This document shows positions 12,316 to 24,700 of a stretch of DNA of 64,000 bases, piece after piece (the stretch's first letter is position 1; each line of letters opens with the position of its first letter). The translations under genes and the position numbers were made by a program. The DNA lies in the NCBI GenBank assembly GCA_023213395.1, contig CM041465.1, positions 162,323,741 through 162,387,740 on the forward strand. Direction: 5' to 3'. Under the pieces are notes generated by a model. It saw nothing but the letters and a program-made list of their open reading frames with translations, searched no databases and had not been told where the DNA came from. The stretch is from Cycas panzhihuaensis (lineage: Eukaryota; Cycadophyta).

Positions 12316-12673
12316 TGTTGGAGGATAATGTTTAATGTGTAAGTGTCCAAGTATGTAATGTAGACTTGTGCATATAAGTGGTCATTAGATTATTGGTCAA
12401 TATATAGGTGTTATGTGAGTGGTTGTGTAAGAGGTCATTTATCCAACATGTAACACATGTAGTCATACTCACTTCCACTTATAATGCATAAATAAGTGGT
12501 TGAGGTAGAGTAGAGGACATATAGAGTCAAGATGGATTCCATTGTGATATTATTGTTGTTATGGAGATATTTTGATGTACTTCCTTTCATATTGAGTTAA
12601 TGACATCAGAATTTATTCTTGATATTTATTTCATTGCTCTTGAATGTGAATGATCTCTTTAAATATTTCAACA
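12316..12673 (+). repeat. Element B 5' LTR
   Basis: 358 bp from TGTTGGAGG to TTTCAACA; its partner is 16580-16937. Confidence 0.95.
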
Positions 12674-12685
12674 TGGTATCAGAGC
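12674..12685 (+). other. Element B primer-binding site
   Basis: TGGTATCAGAGC, complementary to the 3' end of plant initiator methionine tRNA, begins directly after the LTR. Confidence 0.9.
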
Positions 12686-15309
12686 AAGTTGCTTGTCAAG
12701 CTTATCGTTGTGCAGGTTTACCATTTATTTGACGTAAGAGGAGGTGGCTCCATAGAGCCTATTACCAATCTGTGGTTCCCTTGAGGAGGATAAAACCCTA
12801 AGTTCATTGGTGTTCTAAAGTGTCCCAAGCATTTGTGCAAGACAGAATTGTTTCCAGGTAATATTGCTCCTATACCTTGTTATGTGAAGAAAGCTTTGTG
12901 TTAGGGTTTACTTTGTGAAGAAATTGGTGATGATATTAATCTTTGAATTCCGTTTGTATGGAGGAAATGAGGGTTTTATACATGTACATATTTGTTAGGG
13001 TTATTTGAGGGTTTCTGAGAAGTCAGCGACAACCATCTACAAAACCCTAATGGCTGTAGGTTGAGAAATTTCAATAAAGCCCATCATTAGTGGCTACCCA
13101 TGTCTATGAAAAAGTACTGTAAAGAACCTGCTGTAGAAGAAGAGAATCTGCCTGTAACAAATTGCTTGATGTTGTCTTGTGTTGAAAAAGTCTGGTACAA
13201 TTATGTATAGAAGAGAAGACTGCCACAAAGAAGTTTTTAAAGATCTCCTGCCTACAGATTTGTAGCCTCAGCTATCCATTTGTGATGGTTTTTTTAAACA
13301 TTCTTTATATGGCATCTTCTGTCTTTCTCTTGCATTTGGGTTGTGATCAGAAAGCATTGAGCGAAATTGGATTTGGGAGCTAATCATAGAGAAAGCTCAG
13401 CTTAGAGTTGTAATGTGCGAAAAAAAATAGACGACAGTTAAAAGGAAAATTCCATGGAAGAAATGATCAGAAGGTTGTACTTCATAATTTCCTCTATATG
13501 AGCGCCCTGCTTTGTCTGGCAAGTCGGTAACATACTTTCTGTGTAAGGTTGCTACCACCGCAAATTGGCATGTTCTCAGAGTGCACTCCTTTGGTTAGTG
13601 ATAGACTTCTGAGAGAGAAGGAAGTCACAGTCAAGGTCTGTATCCATCTGGGTGCCTTGAATTTTCCTCATACAAGGGTTGACTAACAGTTTACACCATT
13701 GGACAACGGGCTAATTGCCTCTGAAGGACTAAAATTGCTACTTTTGTATCCCTCGAAGAAAGAATAAATCACAGATTTTTGCCTTTTGGGAGTTATTCTG
13801 GACTAATATAGCTGTAGAGAAGCAACCATTAGATTATGGTGCCCGATTGTGAAGGAGTCAACACAGGTAACATAGCCACCACATCATAGACAAATTGCTT
13901 GTCAAACAGGTAAAAGACTATTAGTTGTTGAGTCTGCACATAGTATTCCTGCCCCCTTATGTGTGGAGAAGAGATCGTGGCACAAATAAATAAACCCCAG
14001 CTAAGAGATGCATCTATGCCTTACATAAAAATCACATATATTTGAGAGCATGGTCAGATGGAGCTTCGCAACTAGGCCTGTTGAAGCCGATGGTAACACT
14101 ATATGTCCACCAAATCCTACTCACAATTGTGAAGAGGCGTCAAAAGGGAAAGAATCAGAGTGGCACATAGGAAGCCACCAAAGGAATGAGAGCAACTGCA
14201 ACTAGAGTGCAAAGTACTTGTAGCTGTAGAAATACTTCAGCCGTTGAAAAAGGCCCGCAAAGTATGCTCCATAGAACATTGAACTTGGAAGGAAAGCCCT
14301 GAAACCGTGGATAACCAACTCTATGTGAAGAAAGAGGAGGCCACAGACCATGTTGGCCATAGCTATGAAGAAAAGTGCCATGTTAATGAGAAGAATCATC
14401 CCCTTGTCCATAGTTCATAGTTGCCTGCAAAGAAGATGAGGGTTCACACACTTGCTCAGCTGTGAAAGCAGGAAAAAAATAGCCAAATGATGTGAAGTGT
14501 CGTCAAAGGAGAAGACAATGGGAAGTGATATAGTTGGTCAACCAGATCCAGAAACACAGCTCGCAGTACGTGTTTCCCCGCTCCCGTTTCACTGTAGTTG
14601 TCTGAGTGGCGTGCAGAGTTACGCCTATACAGTACATGATGCCCAAGCTATATGACTGAGAAATAAATTGGGAGCTTCGAGAAGGCCTGCAAATTAGAGG
14701 ATGGTCAAAAATTCAATCCTATTACATGTGAATGAGGCGGAAGGAAACGGAGTAGTGAGAAACAAAACCTGGATGTAGAAGTGCTGCCAATCTCTGTCGA
14801 ATCTCTGCGTCAAAGAAAACATTTTGATTGATACAATTGATCCACGTAGGTGATTTATTTGGGGTTACTACTTAATTAAATCCTTTTTGAAATGATCTTG
14901 AGTTCTGCGGACGTGAAGGTTCAATAGAGTAGATTGAATGTTTTTTTAGTTATTTATAAATTAAATCATATTGGAATGTTGAGTGGAATTCACTAGTCCC
15001 CTAGTAGTTTAGCCCTTAGGTCACATGAAGCTCTAATGTGACCTATACCTTATCTTTTAAAGGGGTTTAATACTACCTTTATTTTGTTTTGGTGCTTAAA
15101 AAGGACTCCTGTACGTTTTGCCTTATATCTCTGCATCCAGATATCGGTTTTGTATACCATCTGAGTCATTAGAACCGTATCTTAGAGACAGACATTTTGA
15201 TATGTGATTTGAGGGAATTTATTGTTGTTTTGATGGAGTTTTCTCTGTGCAAAGTTGATACATAATTTTTTTGAATGATGTGTTTGTAATCAGCTTGTCT
15301 CACATCATG
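12686..15309 (+). other. Element B leader, non-coding
   Basis: 2.6 kb without any supported frame between primer-binding site and gag. The last ~300 bases resemble the leader of element I (both carry TTTTGGTGCTTAA and similar strings before the gag ATG). Confidence 0.7.
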
Positions 15310-16560
15310 GAACTACAGAATTTTATTATTTTTGTGCCAGAGAAGAATGAATATTGGGTAACAAATAGCAACATAGCCTTACCCAAATATACTAGTACTA
15401 ATTTTTAAATTTGGAAAATTAAAATGGAGTGTATATTCAGGGCAAAAAAGTTATGGAAAGTGGTTTGTAATGGCACTTCAGAGATCAATGAAAAAGGACA
15501 AGAAAGCTTTAAGAAAAAGAACCAAGTAGCCATTGATATTATTCTTGTAGCATTTGACAAAGAGAATCTTCCCTCTCCATATCAATTTCTTGTTCATGCA
15601 ATTCATAATGTTGACACTGCTAACAAGGCATGGAATTTGTTGAAGGATGTGTATGTGTGGAGCCCTCAAGAGGTGCAAGAGGCTCTTGAAAGGGCAAACA
15701 AAATTGTTGATGACTGCAATACAGATAAGGAAGATGATGAAGACTATACCAGTGATACAAATGAAAAAAGTGATGAAGATGATGGATCTATTCTTGAATA
15801 TGTTGTTAAGATTGATGATTTGGCTACTAAGGAAGATAATCAAGCAATAGAAAACCCCCTAGATGAATCTATTACTTCAAGTGAAGATGAAGTTGTTTGT
15901 TCCTTTGAAGATTTTGTTGAGTGCATGCTTGATTCAATTATTGGTTCTAATTCCAATTGCTCATAAGATGATGAAGACCTTCCAACAAAAGTTGAAGGAA
16001 CCATTGTTGGAAGTATTAATCAAGAGAATGAACACATACATGATGTGGACGTTGATGTTTATATTTCAAATGATGTTGATTCTTCCTTTGACTCATCTTC
16101 AAATTTTGGTATTGATTCATTAGTTGTCGATAACTCATATATTAAAGAAAATGAAAGCAAACAAGTGGTGACCAAAACATTGATTGAAGACATACTTGAT
16201 GTACGCTTTGAAGATGCTTTTGATGAGTACATACAGAATCACCTGACGGATCTACACCAAGCTCAAGTTGGTTCAATCTTGGTCCACTACACACATTTCA
16301 TGACGAAGGATTCATTCTTTCATATGAAGATGAAGAAGGCCAAATTCAAAGAACATCACTCTAAAAGATTACCTCGAGGACAATACTATAGGAATAAAGA
16401 TAAAGATCAAGGAGAAGACATTGTGTTCAAGATTATTCCAAAATCAAGGTGCTGCAAATTCAAAGAAGGCAAAGTACATGTTGATCAAATTAGAAGTCCA
16501 ATAGAAGTCTTGTCAAGTGTCATGTTAGTCCTTAGTATTCAGTCTGTTTATAGTCTTGAC
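15310..16560 (+). pseudogene. Element B gag
   Basis: The start ATG lies at about 15308 (MELQNFIIFVPEKN). The N-terminal region reads SNIALPKYTSTNF, IWKIKMECIF, YQFLVHAIHNVDTANKAWNL and SPQEVQEALE, the layout of plant copia gag proteins of the DUF4219/UBN2 type. A stop lies after STNF (about 15406). From residue ~130 the protein becomes acidic and repetitive (DKEDDEDYTSDTNEKSDEDD), and a second open stretch at 16045-16599 continues an acidic, then basic, unrecognised sequence. No CCHC knuckle or protease was found. It aligns closely with the gag of element I (37223-38230, minus), which supports a conserved gag-only family. Gag would form the particle that packages the element RNA. Confidence 0.75.
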
Positions 16561-16572
16561 ATTAAACATTAT

Positions 16573-16579
16573 GGGGAGG
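16573..16579 (+). other. Element B polypurine tract
   Basis: GGGGAGG directly before the 3' LTR. Element I has AAGGCGAGG in the same context (ATTAAACATT upstream, TGTTRGARGATAATG downstream). Confidence 0.8.
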
Positions 16580-16937
16580 TGTTGGAGGATAATGTTTAAT
16601 GTGTAAGTGTCCAAGTATGTAATGTAGACTTGTGCATATAAGTGGTCATTAGATTATTGGTCAATATATAGGTGTTATGTGAGTGGTTGTGTAAGAGGTC
16701 ATTTATCCCACATGTAACATATGTAGTCATACTCACTCCTACTTATAATGTATAAATAAGTGTTTGAGGTAGAGTAGAGGACACATAGAGTCAAGATGGA
16801 TTCCATTGTGATATTATTGTTGTTATGGAGATATTGTGATGTACTTCCTTTCATCTTGAGTTAATGACATCATTATTTATTCTTGATATTTGTTTCATTG
16901 CTCTTGAATGTGAATGATCTCTTTGAATATTTCAACA
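16580..16937 (+). repeat. Element B 3' LTR
   Basis: 358 bp, TGTTGGAGG to TTTCAACA, same length as the 5' LTR with about 12 differences by eye. Confidence 0.95.
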
Positions 16938-16942
16938 ATGTA

Positions 16943-18752
16943 CGACTGTGCTGACTACTTCAGCCCAATAGGTCTTTGAAATTTGACTTTCTTCTAGCAT
17001 GCATCAAGCCATTTCCATGATTGTTCTGTTCATTTGCTCTACACCCCATTTGACTAGGGTGTATATGGAGTTGTGAGTTGTCTTTGAATCCCTTGGCCTT
17101 TGCAGTAGTTTAAGAAATCTTTCGAAATATATTCTCCTCCACCATCTAATCTTATGTATTTTAATTTTGTTCTAGACTCCAGTTCGACTTTTGCTTTGAA
17201 TTCTTTAAATTTCTCAAAAACTTTAGATTTATAGAAGAGAAAAATCCAAGTTTTTCTGGAGAAATCATCAATAAAAGTTAAGAAATATCTAGCACCATTG
17301 ATTGAGCGAGGTGTGAGAGGACCACATAGATTAGTGTGAACTAGATCTAATTTATCTTCTGCTTGCCATTCACTTACTTTGAATGGAAAATGGTGTTGTT
17401 TTCCTAGCATACAACCTTTGCACATAAGATGCTGAAAAGAAAAATTAGGGAGACCATCAACCATTTTAGATTTTTGCAATTGCATCATTATGTCAAAAGA
17501 GATATGCCCATACTTCAAATGCCACAATTTTTTTTTATCAGAGCCAATTGCAGTACAAGCCTTTTCATTGATAATTACAGGTTTTGAAAGTAACCTATAA
17601 AGATCACTACTTTCTATGCCTTTTGCAACTAAGGCTCCTCCTTTTTTCATGTCAAGAATATGATAGTACTCATTTTCATCAAACACTGTTCTTAGCTCTT
17701 TCTTTCTTAGCTGAGAAACAGACAAAAGATTGTTTTTTAGTCTTGGAACAAAAGGTACATGGTCAATTTTCTAAATGCCTCCTTTTATTTCAATGGCAAT
17801 TGTTCCAACTCCTTTGATATTCAGAGGATGTTTATCCCCCAGTTCAACAGTCTTATGAGAGGTGAAGGGTTTCAGAGATTCAAACCAATCCTCTTGTCCA
17901 ATCATATGTTTAGAGGCACCAGAGTCAATGTACCAGACTTCCTCATCTTCAAGGCTAGCCGTGAGTGTAGCAATAAATGCAGTCTTCTCCTCATCTTCAT
18001 TGTCCTGTTCTTTGCTGAAGTTCCCTACAGGTTGCTTACTCTTTTGAATTTCAACCCTTCTTTGTGGACATTGACATGGGTAATGTCCAGATCGACCGCA
18101 ATGGTAACAAACGTCAAAGGCTCTGTAGTTACTAGAGTAATGTCCCAATCTTCCACAGTTGAAGCATACCCTTGCTTCTCTATGAGGTATGCTATGTCCA
18201 CGACCACAACTGTCGTGTCCTCTTCCTCGAGATATACTTTGAGTATTTGGAGTTCTGATGCGTCCAAGAACTGACCTTTTCCTCTGGGTCCTAGGTGAAG
18301 TTTAGAAAAAAATGCATCTTCAATTTCAAAAGTATCTTCATACCTCTTGTTCCTTTGTTCTTGTCTGAGTGGCAACCCTGTCAAAGTATCAAGAGACATA
18401 TTATTGATTTGGTCATCATTAGTGATCATATTAATTGTCACATCGAATGAAAAGAAAAACTTGCGTGATTGAAAAACAGGGCAAAAGACCCTTAAAACAG
18501 CCTCAAATGAATTTGCACCAAAAGAAAAGAATGATCCTTGTATTGAGGCAGACCTCCACACCAATTTTTGTCTGAATTTGAGCAAGTTGAAATTTCTATG
18601 TCCGTATAGGTCCATATGGGTCCGTACAGGTAATAAATGCAGCATTGAATCACTTCTTGACAGATGAAGTTTTGTTCTTTACGTCTTAAGTCGATCTTAC
18701 TTCGATTGAACCCTTCTTGTAACTTTTACCTTCGCTCCAACTCTAACACCTT
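16943..18752 (-). pseudogene. Copia A gag remnant, protease and integrase
   Basis: Right to left: a non-coding leader, a late gag piece with NMSLDTLTGLPLRQEQRNKR, a zinc knuckle CYHCGRSGHYPCQC at about 18060-18100, protease WYIDSGASKHMIG near 17920-17945, then integrase from about 17700 with an HHCC-type zinc site (the CKGCMLGKQHH block), FIDDFSRKTW, and RLDGGGEY for the second catalytic Asp. The region of the catalytic Glu is scrambled (QMGCRANEQ). The main gag helical domain is absent, so the 5' coding end was deleted before or after insertion of C. Frames change near 17770 and 18050. The integrase continues at 12310 beyond element B. Confidence 0.85.
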
Positions 18753-18757
18753 ACTGT
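18753..18757. repeat. Decayed target-site duplication of copia C (left)
   Basis: ACTGT here and ATTGC at 26514-26518: three of five bases agree and both differences are transitions, as expected of an aged TSD. Confidence 0.45.
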
Positions 18758-19309
18758 TGTTAAACCTTATGTTTATATGTTAAGTATGTACTTTATTCAC
18801 TTTATTCTTTCATTCATTATTTTGTACTTTATGGGGTGACTTATCACTTAAGTGATAAAGTGCACACCCACATTCCTCCTAGTGACATAACATTGTAACT
18901 AAAAGGTCAAATGGACCCTCATGCATCTTTGCTCACTTGAGAGCCTAAATGGACACATGTCCTTCATGCATGACATGCAAACCATGCATTGCATGTAGCT
19001 TGGATGTTTTCCACTTGTTAAACATCCAACGGTGTTAGGTAACCTCGGTTACTCTATATATTGAGACCTCTCCTCATGTCTCGCATGTAGAGTTGAAGTG
19101 CAATGTTAAGCTACCAGTTTGCTAATCAATTGGTATTCTTTGGAGTAGGACTAATTTCTTCTCCTCACACTTTGGTATCATCTTGCTCCCTTGATCTCGG
19201 TCTTGCTTATCTTTAGTTTTGCTTTTATTCTATCTAGAACTAGAGTGAACTATCTTCATGATCTTGGTTTATAGGTCTTAGGCATTCTAATCCTTTGGCC
19301 TTCTCAACA
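18758..19309 (+). repeat. Copia C 5' LTR
   Basis: TGTTAAACC to CCTTCTCAACA. It includes CACTTAAGTGATAAAGTG (a near-palindrome) and a CTCTATATATTGAGACC block that may be the TATA region. Confidence 0.95.
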
Positions 19310-19311
19310 TT

Positions 19312-19323
19312 TGGTATTGGAGC
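19312..19323 (+). other. Copia C primer-binding site
   Basis: TGGTATTGGAGC, two bases after the LTR; an altered form of TGGTATCAGAGC. The minus-strand family member at 56367-56378 has the same two-base gap. Confidence 0.75.
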
Positions 19324-21784
19324 TAGATGAGACTAGTTCCCTCTATTCTGAATTCTTCTTCAAGGGAGACTTAGAGTGGGTTTTCCAAACCCTTGGTGAC
19401 GAGCTCACCACTGCAGTTCAAGACTTTTCTAGAGTATTCTAAAGGCTGGAGATTATTATACTCTGGTCTAAAATATTTTTCAAGCCTTCTTCAGAGGTTT
19501 TGAGCTAGTTTACTCACATTTTTCTGTGTTTTTCCACTAAAAATTGGATTCTTCAGTTGATTCTTCTTACAGATCAAGGTGCAGGAGTATTATGGAGAAT
19601 TTTGAAGCTCACTGACAGAGATTATCATAAGCCACTGACTCTCTGTAGGTTGTGAAGTAATTTTGGGCATTTCTTATCCCTCAAACCCCACATAGAGAGT
19701 TCAATTTGCTCATACACACTAGTTGGAGTCTCTTGCTCATTTGGAAAAGGTTGAACACAGCCTTAGTGGGTCCCACGAATGTTTTACAAAGAAGAAAAGA
19801 GAGTGGAAGCAGTTGCACTTGCTGTGGTGACACCGTCCAACTGTGCGCCCAGTTTTGGCTTCAAATCCTTCGTTCTCTTTCCTTGAATCTCTAATTGAGT
19901 TCAAATCTGAGCTGAATCCTTCTTAGAGGTGGGCGACCCTGCTTGTGAAGTTACGGCCCGATCAGTCAAGCCTACATAGAGATTGAACCGATTGTGTCTC
20001 CACGGGGCCGCTACTATTCGTTTTTCCCGTCTACGACTTTTTCAAAAGTCTCTTAAAATTTTCATAACTCTAAACCTTGATTTATGTTATTTGAAATATT
20101 CTATAGTATATTCTTTATTACATAAACCTTTTTTAACTCCAAAGTTACACTAAATCTTAAATTTATGCCTCAAAAATCACTTTTTTTAGGACAATCAATA
20201 TTTTTTTAGTGATTTTTCAGTCAAGTGACTCCATCAGTCTTAATTTTATGATATTAAAGACTAAATAAAGCTTTCTAAGTGTTCTACACTCTGAAAAGTA
20301 ATATTTTTCCTTTTTTAAGCCTTCTTTTAGTCATTTGGACCTTTTGGCTTAATATTTTTTAAAGGAAAAATTAACTTTTTTCAGTTCTTTGAAGCTTAAA
20401 ATATTTATTGTATTTAGTGTTTTCATCAAATCACTAAAGCTAAGCTAGTCACTTATCTTTGGAGATTAAATTTACTAGTTTAAGTCCTCATTCAAGGCTC
20501 CCTACGTGGTGTTCTTGCTACTCAAAGTTGCAAAAAAAGTGAAATTTTAGTCTTTGTCCTTTGGCATTTTTTGACTTATTTAACACTTACTTCATGTTGT
20601 ACAAGTGTTAAAAGGTCTTGGTAAAGTGATTTTTAAAGTGTTAACATTTTGTCAAAGTGATTTTTATCACAATCTTAACACTTTTTTTAAGGCACCTTGC
20701 ATGGTGACCTATTGCCCTTAGTTACAAAGGGGGCTTAAAAACACTTTTACTTAATAAAATCACTTTATTTTGTTGATTGTTGGGACTATTTCAAAGTCTC
20801 AATACTTGGTGTTTGGCATTTTCATCTTGCAAGTGATTCTTCTCTCTTTCCTTCAAGCACTAAAAAGGAACCCACTTGCATTTTTTACACAAAGGCTTTG
20901 CGCTTTCTTCATTGAAGCACTTAGCATCTTCTTCAAAGTGTTTTTTTTTTCACATTGTACTGAAGCATTTTCTTTTTGCTTGGATTTAATAGCACTATTT
21001 TCACACTAAAGTGTTCTTGTAAATCACTCAAAGTGATCATTGTGATGTATTTGATTGCTTCTCCTTGAAATTCTTTTACATTTGCATTTTTTACACGAAG
21101 ACTTTGTGCTTTCCTCATTAAAGCACTTAGCATCTTCTTTAAAGTGCCTATATTTTCATTGTACTTAAGCACTTTATTTTACTTAGATTTGATAGCACTA
21201 GTTTTCATACTAAAGTGCTCTTGTAATCACTAAAGTGATCATTTTGATGTACTTGATTGCTCTCCTTAAAGCTCTTTATCATTGTAAAATCAAACATCTA
21301 CATCATCCAAGTACAACTTATTTTTAAGTCCACTTAAATCTTCTAAAAGTGAACTTTAAAATCAAGTAAGAGAGGCTCGAAAAAGGTTCAAACCTTGCCT
21401 CTAAAATAACCTTAAGTTTGGTGCATTCCCTAGGGGACCAATCGATCGTATGGTTACTGCACGACAATTAAGGTTGCTTGACGGAAAGGAGGTTCGAAAA
21501 GGGTGTTATTGGGGCTGTGACTCCTAAGGAAAGCATGGTACATCCATACAAATCAACCCTACCTGCCTTGTCCTAGATCTGGGTTGGTCAACTGTTAGAT
21601 CTCCTTTATAGATCAGGGTTGAACCAACTCTTTTGCCTAGTCCTCCAACCCTCATCACTCCATTCAATTGTTGGATCTTCTAGTAAGATCAGAACTGTTG
21701 GTTTTGTTAGAAGATGGAACTTAAGTGATGAAAGCATTGAGTTTCCAAGTCATCTGCTAGCTTCAAGCTCTCTATAACTTAAAC
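19324..21784 (+). other. Copia C leader, unusually long, non-coding
   Basis: 2.46 kb between primer-binding site and gag start, AT-rich with recurrent AAGTG/CACTTT words and no supported reading frame. It contains a 206-bp tandem duplication at 20878-21289. Confidence 0.75.
20878..21289 (+). repeat. 206-bp imperfect tandem duplication in copia C leader
   Basis: Copy 1 begins GCATTTTTTACAC at 20878 and copy 2 with the same word at 21084. Shared blocks: AAGCACTTAGCATCTTCTT, CTAAAGTG and AAGTGATCATT. The copies are visibly diverged, so the duplication is not recent. Confidence 0.8.
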
Positions 21785-24700
21785 ATGGCTACTTTAAACA
21801 TGCTTAATGCATGCACAATCAAGTTGATAGGACAAGAGAATTATCAATATTGGAAGAGCCAAATACAAAACCTCTTAAAGATGAATGAACTTTGGGGCTA
21901 TGTTTCTGGCAGATTTCCTTTACCTGAACCTATGGAGATTGATGGTGTTGTTGTTGATCTTGATGTTGATTATGTTTCCTATTGGGAAGCCAAGGATGAA
22001 ATAGCCTTGGCATTTTTACATATGGTTATTAATGTGAATGTTGATCAAAACATTTCAAATGTTGAAACATCTAAAGAAGTTTGGGACATTTTGTCCTCTT
22101 TGTATGAAAGGCGAGATGAAGCTCGTATATTGTTGGTCAATGCAAAACTCTATTCTATAAAGTATGTAAAGCCTATGTTGGCATTTCTTGCTTCTATTAA
22201 AGAAATTTGTAATGAATTGAATACTTTAGGCAAACCTGCTTTAAGGGATGAGCTTGTAACCACCACCATTCGAGCTTTGCCTAAAGACTTCAATGGCTTT
22301 ATCTCATCTGTCACATGAGATGGCTCTCTTTCTGGCATTTCCGTCAATCAACTAGAGAGTTTATTACTTCAAGAGAAGCAAATTTATGATAAAGAAAATG
22401 ATGAAGGTGCACCTACTTCAAGAGCTTTCACAGCCAAATTGAAGGCCAAGCAAACTCCCAAACCTTCACTTACAAAACAATTTGGGAATATGAACATTGG
22501 CACTTCAAAAGCTAATGTTATTTGTCATTATTGTGGAAAGGTTAGCCACATAGGTCCTGATTGTCAAAAGAAGAAAGCCGACCTTCAGCGTACACATCAG
22601 CAGTAGCCAAATCAGAGACAACAGCAGCCTCTTTAGCAGTTCCAACAGCATCAACGGTTTTAACAATAACAACAACACTATCCCCCTCAACCAAATTGAG
22701 GTTCATATTGAGGAGGTCAAAGAGGAAGGGGGGGTTTCAGAGGTGGCAATCAACGCCACACAAATCAGTTTGCAGAAGAGGATAAGCTACTTTGTGCTTA
22801 TCACACTTCAGATGTTGATCAAATTTGGATCATCAACTCGAGGGCATCACGTCACATGACTGGAAGTGAAGAACTTCTTCATGACATCAAAGAAGGAAAT
22901 GGTAAATCAGTAACTTTCAGCAACAATGAATCAGTGCAGATCTCTGGTATAGGCAAAGTTACCTCATTTCATTCTTCCTCAAATCTTTCCTTAACATTTT
23001 CCAATGGTGATGCCTACTACATTCTTTCCATGGAGAAGAATTTGCTATTTGTTAGCCAATTGGACAAGCAACAGATGAACATTTTGTTTAAAAATGGGAA
23101 ATGTGTCATTAGTGACAAGCATGATCAGGTTGTAGCCATTGGTCATGAAGACCATGGCCTTTATAAGTTGGATGCAAATAACATAATTTCTGATTTTGCT
23201 TACTCTGTCATGCCATCATCAACAAAGATGCAACTTTGGCATCATCGTCTAGGCCACTTGAATTTAGACAATATCAAGTTGATGGTAAACAAGAACATGG
23301 TGCATGGAATTCCAAAGCTATATGGTTCAAAATGCCTTTGTGAAGCTTGTATAATGGGGACACAACATAGATTGCCTTTTCCTAAATGCAAAGCATGGCG
23401 TGCATCATATCCTTTGTAGCTGATACATTTTGATTTATGTGGACCTATGTCCACAACATCTTTAGGAGGAGCATTGTATTACATCTTCTTCATAGATGAT
23501 TTCTCTCACAAAGTTTGGTTTTACTTCCTCAAATAGAAGTTTGAAGCATTCTAGAAGTTCAAGGAATTCAAGTTTGAAGTAGAGAATGAATCTGGCTATA
23601 TAATCAAAATACTAAGGTCAGATAATGGAGGTGAATTCACTTCAAAAGAATTCACCCAATTCTGCAAGGATAATGGCATTCGGAGACAGCTCACTATTCT
23701 GCATACTCCTCAACAAAACGGAGTCTTTGAACGTATGAATAGAACTTTGGCAAACAAGGCCAAAGCTATGATGCATGCAAAAGGGCTCACATGAGCATAT
23801 TGGGCAGAAGCATTCCACACAGCTGCTTATGTGGCAAATTGGAGTCCTACTTCAACAGTCGCTGACATCACACCAAAAGAAGCTTGGTCTGGTAAAAAGG
23901 CTATCGTCAGTCACTTAAGGACATTTGGGTGTACTACATATATGCACATCCTTGATCAGCAAAGATCTAAGTAAGACAAACATAGTCTAAAATGCATCTT
24001 TGAAGGCTATGCCACACATAGTAAAGCTTACAAGTTGTATGATCCTATTAGGAAGAAAATGCATCTCTCAAGAGATGTAATCTTTGTTGAAGAAGAGTAT
24101 AAGGAGTTGGAATCTCCATCCATCCAATATCCTCTTAATAAAGGTAAAAAGATTGTTGAGTGTTTCCTTCCTTCTCAATCTTCCACATCATGTACATCAT
24201 CTGCACCAGTTAGACCGTCTACATCATCAAATACTACTCCACTTGATCCTAGCACATCTTCTTTTGATCCATCACTCAGACCATAAGACATTGAGGTTCA
24301 AGTTACATCAGTTAAGAAATTGCTGAAATAGTTTACACAAACTGTTCAAGACGGCCAGATTATTGAAGGAAAATGTCCATCAAAATATAGGCAGCAAACC
24401 AATTATGCACTCGTGGATGATGTACTTTGTGTTGATGAGCCCTCCACCTTTGAGGAGGCATCTCAAAATGACAATTGGAAAGTTGCTATGGATGAAAAAA
24501 TCTATTCTATTGAAAAGAATGGAACATGAGATTTGGTAAAATTGCCTAAGCATAAACAGGCAATCAGTTGCAAATGGGTCTACAAGACCAAATTCCATTC
24601 TCATGGTACACTCAAGTGCCAAATTCCATTCTTATTGCAAAGGGGTTCAAACAAAAAGAAGGTATTGACTATGAGGAGACTTTTGCACTTGTTGCCAATA

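Larger units (their letters stand above)
12316..16937 (+). mobile_element. Element B: gag-only non-autonomous LTR retrotransposon
   Basis: A 4.6-kb element with two 358-bp LTRs, a perfect primer-binding site and a G-rich polypurine tract, inserted within the integrase region of copia A. Its interior has a 2.6-kb leader and a gag-like frame followed by acidic, low-complexity coding; no protease, integrase or RT motif was found. It must depend on enzymes from another element. The LTRs differ at about a dozen of 358 positions by eye, so it is younger than its host. A relative (I) lies on the minus strand at 36235-39081. Confidence 0.9.

Noticed and set aside
15478-15843. Minus-strand open frame
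   Set aside because: Antisense shadow of the element B gag.
17759-18274. Plus-strand open frame of about 170 codons
   Set aside because: Antisense of the copia A protease and gag region, which has clear CCHC and DSGAS motifs on the minus strand.
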